Source: Deltaproteobacteria bacterium
GTDB taxonomy: Bacteria; Desulfobacterota; Desulfuromonadia; Geobacterales; Geobacteraceae
Length of the DNA stretch: 6,543 nucleotides
Assembly: GCA_021810985.1 (NCBI GenBank)
Contig: JAJZQA010000153.1
Span: 1-6,543, forward strand
Direction: 5' to 3'
Position numbers and translations under genes: made by a program. Of this stretch, positions 5,614-6,543 are shown in pieces. The notes under the pieces are model-generated. The model was not told the origin of the DNA and made no database searches. It was given only the letters and a program-made list of their open reading frames with translations. Position 1 is the first letter of the stretch. Every line of letters starts with the position of its first letter.

Positions 5614-6039
5614 ATGGATAGATATCAATGCAGATGCCAATACGTCTATGACCCGGTTAAAGGAGATCCGACTCAGGGTATCGCTCCGGGGACTCCTTTT
5701 GCCGCATTGCCCGATTCCTGGGTCTGCCCATTGTGTGGCCTGGCAAAGAACTTTTTTGTCAGAGAGGTGGGGAAACCGACCTCCGAACAAGGGCATCCGA
5801 CCATCAAGGTCTCCGTTAAATGCTTCACGACCCTGAGAAAAGCCGATACCTGTGATATGGGGGAAGGAACAGAACACCAGTTATTTGAAGGAGCCACTGT
5901 TCATGACCTGGTCGAGAAGCTGGATATCCCAATGGAAGCGGTTATGCTCGTCTTCGTAAACAATACAGAGGTTGATTTCCAGACTGGCCTGAAAAATGGA
6001 GACCGGGTAGCACTCTCGCCAAAGACCGGTGGGATGTGA
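5614..6039 (+). CDS. Rubredoxin domain fused to a ThiS/MoaD-like sulfur-carrier domain
   Basis: A 141-residue cytoplasmic protein. Residues 1-50 are rubredoxin: YDP (12-14), GDP (17-19), G-x2-PGTPF (22-29), LPDSWVCPLCG (32-42). Rubredoxins bind one Fe by four Cys and carry single electrons. Here the first metal motif is C6-x-C8 followed by Gln9, instead of C-x2-C-G; the second, C38-x2-C41-G42, is normal. Residues about 62-141 have the beta-grasp fold of MoaD/ThiS: IKVSVKCFTTLR, then FEGATVHDLVEKL, then VMLVFVNN, ending in GDRVALSPKTGGM. MoaD and ThiS end in a free Gly-Gly that is activated as thiocarboxylate; here a Met follows. The fusion suggests a link between an electron carrier and sulfur transfer or a Mo/W enzyme, which is inference. 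Codon use (AGA, CAA) and lower GC differ from the three genes to the left, so a different origin is possible. It is monocistronic between two terminators. Confidence 0.88.
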   Translation: MDRYQCRCQYVYDPVKGDPTQGIAPGTPFAALPDSWVCPLCGLAKNFFVREVGKPTSEQGHPTIKVSVKCFTTLRKADTCDMGEGTEHQLFEGATVHDLVEKLDIPMEAVMLVFVNNTEVDFQTGLKNGDRVALSPKTGGM

Positions 6040-6123
6040 GCTGGCTGGACAGGTCTGACGCTGGCAACAAATGATTACTCCGAAGAGCCGTTCCTGACAT
6101 TATCCCGGTAATAGAGATGAGTT

Positions 6124-6157
6124 AAAGGCCATATCCGCAAGAATATGGCCTTTTTTT
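6124..6157 (+). terminator. Rho-independent terminator after the rubredoxin gene
   Basis: AAAGGCCATAT (6124-6134) pairs over 11 bp with ATATGGCCTTT (6143-6153) around an 8-base loop, followed by T's through 6157. It lies 85 bases after the stop codon. The A run on the left side also gives the minus strand a short T tract, so it may work in both directions. Confidence 0.9.
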
Positions 6158-6183
6158 GTGCGGAAAAAGGCAGTGGCTGCCAC

Positions 6184-6212
6184 TTGACAATTGCCGGGAT
6201 ATCAGCTAGTTT
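6184..6212 (+). promoter_or_regulatory. Candidate sigma-70 promoter for selB
   Basis: TTGACA (6184-6189) is a perfect -35, followed after 17 bases by TAGTTT (6207-6212), which matches only three of six -10 positions. It lies just after the upstream terminator and about 180 bases before the selB start. The good -35 and correct spacing favour it; the poor -10 keeps it tentative. Confidence 0.35.
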
Positions 6213-6376
6213 CTGGCCTGATATTGCGGTGTTACTGTATATCCTGATTCAGTTCACAGAGATGGCTTGCAGTGCGGACAACTGCACGTTATCCTTCCGG
6301 CTTTCATTTTTTCACAACCTTTCCGAAGAACCGCGTAACGAAACTTTCTGCCTTGCCACATACGAATCCAGTGGTG

Positions 6377-6383
6377 AAAAGGA
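6377..6383 (+). promoter_or_regulatory. Ribosome binding site of selB
   Basis: AAAAGGA sits 7 bases before the ATG at 6391. It agrees with the family N-terminus, so the start is secure. Confidence 0.7.
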
Positions 6384-6390
6384 TTAACCG

Positions 6391-6543
6391 ATGAAACACC
6401 TCATACTTGGCACCGCAGGCCATATCGACCATGGCAAGACCTCTCTCGTCAAGGCGCTGACCGGCATCGACACCGATCGTCTGAAAGAAGAGAAGGAGCG
6501 GGGCATTACCATTGAGCTCGGCTTCGCCCACCTGGAACTGCCG
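6391..6543 (+). CDS. selB: Selenocysteine-specific elongation factor SelB (5' part only)
   Basis: The first 51 codons are present and the gene continues past the window edge. SelB is an EF-Tu-like GTPase that carries Sec-tRNA(Sec) to the ribosome at UGA codons followed by a SECIS hairpin, which its C-terminal winged helices bind. The G1 P-loop is AGHIDHGKT (9-17). The switch I region is DRLKEEKERGITIELGFA (29-46), with the RGITIELGFA wording typical of SelB rather than EF-Tu or IF-2. Family members have roughly 600 or more residues, so about nine tenths is missing here. Its presence implies selenoproteins in this organism. No selA lies directly upstream; it may lie elsewhere or downstream. 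Confidence 0.95.
   Translation, partial: MKHLILGTAGHIDHGKTSLVKALTGIDTDRLKEEKERGITIELGFAHLELP

Larger units (their letters stand above)
6040..6390 (+). other. Intergenic region between the rubredoxin gene and selB
   Basis: It contains the terminator at 6124-6157, a candidate promoter at 6184-6212 and the selB ribosome binding site. An 80-codon frame (6145-6387) begins inside the terminator stem, lacks a ribosome binding site and resembles nothing I know, so it is not called a gene. No selA, selC or tRNA-like fold was seen. Confidence 0.5.

Noticed and set aside
6037..6039. UGA of the rubredoxin gene as a selenocysteine codon, because selB is near
   Set aside because: The frame continues only about 23 codons to a TAA, no convincing SECIS hairpin was seen, and ThiS/MoaD domains end at the Gly-Gly.
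6145..6387. 80-codon frame between the terminator and selB
   Set aside because: It begins within the terminator stem, lacks a ribosome binding site and has no recognisable domain.
1..6543. CRISPR array, insertion sequence or phage attachment site
   Set aside because: No regularly spaced repeats, transposase motifs or integrase genes were found.

Overview
The window looks like a chromosomal segment of a Gram-negative anaerobe, most likely a Geobacter-type member of the Desulfuromonadales. The clues are the GC-rich codon use of the first three genes, a RsbW-like ATPase fused to an acetyltransferase, a DHA2 drug-efflux protein, a rubredoxin joined to a ThiS/MoaD-like domain, and the start of selB. 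The lineage is an inference from gene content; no RNA marker gene is present.

Layout. Positions 1-813 contain no convincing gene. They hold a terminator-like hairpin (140-197), a small hairpin (92-116), an 8-bp inverted repeat (554-591), an 18-bp perfect palindrome (625-642) and an 11-bp direct repeat (588-598 and 778-788). Then comes a two-gene, translationally coupled operon on the plus strand. Its first gene (814-2316) encodes a three-part protein: a degenerate RsbW-type ATPase domain, a GNAT acyltransferase domain and an unassigned C-terminal domain. Its second gene (2313-3683) encodes a short acyl-CoA carboxyltransferase-like protein whose N-terminal half has lost family glycines. A 14-helix DHA2 efflux transporter (3646-5100) lies convergently on the minus strand, and its 3' end overlaps the carboxyltransferase gene by 38 bp.

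The region 5101-5613 is intergenic. It carries an orphan plus-strand terminator at 5331-5362, possibly the end of a small RNA, and a near-consensus sigma-70 promoter at 5519-5546. That promoter drives a single gene (5614-6039) for a rubredoxin-ThiS/MoaD-like fusion with an unusual C-x-C first metal motif and a Gly-Gly-Met C-terminus. A strong terminator (6124-6157) closes this unit. After a gene-free leader of about 230 bp, selB begins at 6391 and runs off the window; it encodes the selenocysteine-specific elongation factor.

How the parts may work together. The coupled pair joins an acyl-CoA-type acyltransferase domain and a carboxyltransferase fold that also binds acyl-CoA, so a shared acyl-CoA-linked or regulatory task is plausible but unproven. 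The rubredoxin-sulfur-carrier fusion and selB would both fit a redox metabolism rich in Mo/W or selenium enzymes, but they are separate transcription units. The transporter appears functionally unrelated to its neighbours.
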